Shown: positions 13,137-15,973 of the stretch, in pieces
Layout: the number at the start of each line of letters is the position of its first letter
Numbering within the stretch: position 1 is the first letter of the stretch
Source of the DNA: Candidatus Desantisbacteria bacterium CG1_02_38_46
GTDB taxonomy: Bacteria > Desantisbacteria > UBA1551 > UBA1559
NCBI GenBank assembly: GCA_001871015.1
Contig: MNUO01000133.1
Coordinates: forward strand, 1-15,973
DNA length: 15,973 bases
Direction of reading: 5' to 3'
Translations under genes and position numbers: made by a program
Notes under the pieces: model-generated
Told to the model about the DNA's origin: nothing
Database searches by the model: none
Seen by the model: the letters and a program-made list of their open reading frames with translations, nothing else

Positions 13137-14260
13137 TGAAAATTCTTGTTGCACCCAATTCGTTTAAAGGTTCCTGTAGCGCAATAAATGTAACCAATGC
13201 AATTGAGAAAGGGATATTAAATGTGCTACCTTATGTCAGCATTGAAAAAATTCCTCTGTCAGATGGTGGAGATGGATTTCTCCAGACTTCAAAATTTGCG
13301 AATAGGCAGATTAAAATTTACAGGGCAAGAGTTACAGGTCCTCTGGGCAAAGAGGTTAATGCCCATTATGGAATTTTAGGTGATACAGCAATAATAGAGA
13401 TGGCACAGGCTTCAGGATTGCATTTAATAGCGCCTGAGAAGAGGAATCCGTTTTTTACTACCACTTATGGGACAGGGCAGTTGATTAAATTGGCACTTAA
13501 TAGAGGTGCGAGAAAAATCATTATTGGAGTTGGAGGAAGTGCCACTGTTGATGGAGGTGCTGGCTGCCTCCAGGCGCTCGGAGTGAAGTTTATTAAGAAA
13601 AATGGCAAGGAGATTGGCTTTGGTGGCAGAGAACTTTCTAAAATATCCCGCATTGACCCTGCCGGGATTGAGCCGCGAGTAAAGGATACAGAGTTTATTA
13701 TAGCATGCGATGTTCAAAATCCACTCACCGGCAGCAGAGGCGCCGCTTATATCTATGGCCCGCAGAAGGGTGCTAATCCAGGAATGGTAAAAATTCTTGA
13801 TGAAGGACTCCATAATTATGCCAGAGTTATAAAAAAGGATATAGGCATGGATGTAGAAAGCATAAAGGGTGGAGGAGCAGCTGGCGGAATTGGTGCAGGG
13901 CTTGTGGCAATTGCAGGGGCTAAATTAAAAAAAGGCATAAAAGTAATTGCAGATTTAACAGGACTTGGCGAGAGAATTAAAAAAGCAGATTTAGTAATTA
14001 CCGGTGAAGGGAAAATAGACAATCAAACCATCTATGGTAAGGCACCAATTGGCGTAGCGAAGATTGCAAAGAGATACAATATACCGGTGGTTGCAATCTG
14101 CGGTTCAACTGGTGAGGGATACGAGGCAGTTTATAAGCATGGTATTGATGTGGTGGCAAGCATTATGGATTCTCCGATGGAGATTTCCAGGGCGATGAAA
14201 GAGGCTGATTTTTTGATCGAAAAGGCAACAGAGAGATTTTTTCGTAGGATGAAACAATGA
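13136..14260 (+). CDS. glxK: Glycerate 2-kinase (GlxK/GarK family)
   Basis: The enzyme phosphorylates D-glycerate with ATP. In this family (type II, glycerate kinase GlxK/GarK) the product is 2-phosphoglycerate, the substrate of enolase. The 374-residue protein is full length: APNSFKGS (6-13), IPLSDGGDG (40-48), a central IIIGVGGSATVDGGAGCLQAL and the later ITGEGKIDNQT and GKAPIGVAK. ATG 13136 uses the last base of the dnaX TAA, so the two are translationally coupled. Its 3' end overlaps the next gene by four bases (ATGA). The placement two genes upstream of eno makes metabolic sense, although the shared operon is inferred. Confidence 0.93.
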   Translation: MKILVAPNSFKGSCSAINVTNAIEKGILNVLPYVSIEKIPLSDGGDGFLQTSKFANRQIKIYRARVTGPLGKEVNAHYGILGDTAIIEMAQASGLHLIAPEKRNPFFTTTYGTGQLIKLALNRGARKIIIGVGGSATVDGGAGCLQALGVKFIKKNGKEIGFGGRELSKISRIDPAGIEPRVKDTEFIIACDVQNPLTGSRGAAYIYGPQKGANPGMVKILDEGLHNYARVIKKDIGMDVESIKGGGAAGGIGAGLVAIAGAKLKKGIKVIADLTGLGERIKKADLVITGEGKIDNQTIYGKAPIGVAKIAKRYNIPVVAICGSTGEGYEAVYKHGIDVVASIMDSPMEISRAMKEADFLIEKATERFFRRMKQ

Positions 14261-15006
14261 GTGATGAAGAAAAAACAGAAAATAAGGTGGAAAGTATTTC
14301 ATTGGTAGACGAAACCCTTAAAAAGTTTTCCCAGGGCTTGCTCAACAATCTTGGTAAATTGATTTTAATAAATCTACTGTGGTTTATATTTGCGATTCCG
14401 CTTTTTATGCTCCTGTTTACAAAAAGCCGGATGGACTCGAGTAATTTCTTTGCTTTACTTTTTCCGTTTTTAATTTTACCTGCACCAGCAACAGCGTCTA
14501 TTTTTAACCTCACATTTCAGATAATTGAAGGGAAAGATGTAAAAGTTATAAGAGATTTTTTTGGCGGAATTGGTAAGTATCTGGTGAAGGGAATTTTACT
14601 TTCTGCAGTCATAATCATGCTTTTTACGGCTGGTTTTTTATATATATGGTTTTGTACCAATCTTAAATTATCCGGTGTATTACCGATAGTTCTCATAGCA
14701 ATTGGATTGTGGATAATTTTCTTCATTGCATTGATGCAGAGTTATCTATTTCCACAGATGATACAGAGAAATTTAAACATTAAAAAAATTCTTGCTAATA
14801 GCATCTATTTAACTTTTGATAATGTTGGGTTCAACTCTGTCATTTTTCTTATAGCTGTAGTAACCTGGTTGGTCTTTGGACTTTCGGGGATAGGAATAAT
14901 AATATTATTCATGTCTGCTCCAAGTTTTCTTTACAATTTGGCGTTTAAAATACTGCTTGAAAAGAACTATGGAGTTGGAGGCGAAATTTTTAAAAAAAGG
15001 AGGTAG
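14257..15006 (+). CDS. Polytopic membrane protein, DUF624-like
   Basis: A 249-residue protein starting with a charged cytoplasmic segment (MSDEEKTENKVESIS), then five to six hydrophobic stretches at about residues 28-54, 63-82, 106-131, 142-160, 190-213 and 212-228. The pattern LLNNLGKLILINLLWFIFAIP followed by LPAPATASIF matches the start of DUF624 (YesL-like) membrane proteins, where the NP/PATA segment is typical. Family function is unknown, although members in Firmicutes often sit with sugar ABC transporters. It overlaps glxK by four bases, and a strong AGGAGG at the 3' end serves the next gene, so the operon continues. The name is a resemblance, not proof. Confidence 0.75.
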   Translation: MSDEEKTENKVESISLVDETLKKFSQGLLNNLGKLILINLLWFIFAIPLFMLLFTKSRMDSSNFFALLFPFLILPAPATASIFNLTFQIIEGKDVKVIRDFFGGIGKYLVKGILLSAVIIMLFTAGFLYIWFCTNLKLSGVLPIVLIAIGLWIIFFIALMQSYLFPQMIQRNLNIKKILANSIYLTFDNVGFNSVIFLIAVVTWLVFGLSGIGIIILFMSAPSFLYNLAFKILLEKNYGVGGEIFKKRR

Positions 15007-15008
15007 GG

Positions 15009-15973
<965 letters not shown>

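Overview
The window is a piece of a bacterial chromosome. Every supported gene lies on the + strand, genes are tightly packed with short overlaps, and composition leans AT-rich by eye. Predicted promoters look like ordinary sigma-70 sites (TTGAC[AT], 16-bp spacer, TATAAT). The mix suggests a poorly characterised bacterial lineage, but the phylum cannot be fixed from this sequence. Two points bear on this: a SpoVS-family gene, a family found well beyond endospore formers, and short palindromic repeats between and inside genes.

Region 1 (1-1271): the tail of a TonB-type protein, then a promoter-led small gene for a ribbon-helix-helix-like (RHH-like) protein ending in a very strong terminator. 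A second, diverged RHH-like gene follows, directly upstream of a full-length SpoVS gene, and then a terminator. Region 2 (1274-4669): a strong promoter drives ribD, pheA (chorismate mutase/prephenate dehydratase) and a HisC-type aminotransferase. The last two together could complete phenylalanine synthesis. The aminotransferase gene carries a perfect palindrome in frame.

Region 3 (4670-4962) is a non-coding block built almost wholly of small repeats: four short hairpins, a tandem double-hairpin unit and a MITE-like element with terminal inverted repeats. It leads into region 4 (4963-8393): cysE, surE, pcm and a membrane-anchored putative glycoside hydrolase. surE-pcm is a classical damage-repair/survival pair. 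The hydrolase gene also has a repeat-like inverted sequence near its 5' end.

Region 5 (8409-11560) looks accessory and is bounded by tRNA genes: tRNA-Pro(CGG), a broken gene whose two ends remain in different frames, an SGNH hydrolase, a YjbQ-family protein, apt, tRNA-Ser(GGA), and a PIN toxin/antitoxin pair with its own promoter. Region 6 (11607-end) is housekeeping: dnaX, a glycerate 2-kinase, a DUF624-like membrane protein, a tiny membrane protein and the 5' part of eno. Glycerate kinase of this family makes 2-phosphoglycerate, the substrate of enolase, so glxK and eno connect metabolically.

No clearly new multi-gene system is proven. The best leads are the paired RHH-like genes with spoVS, and repeat elements that appear to have been absorbed into coding sequence (hisC and the hydrolase gene) and into the cysE leader.
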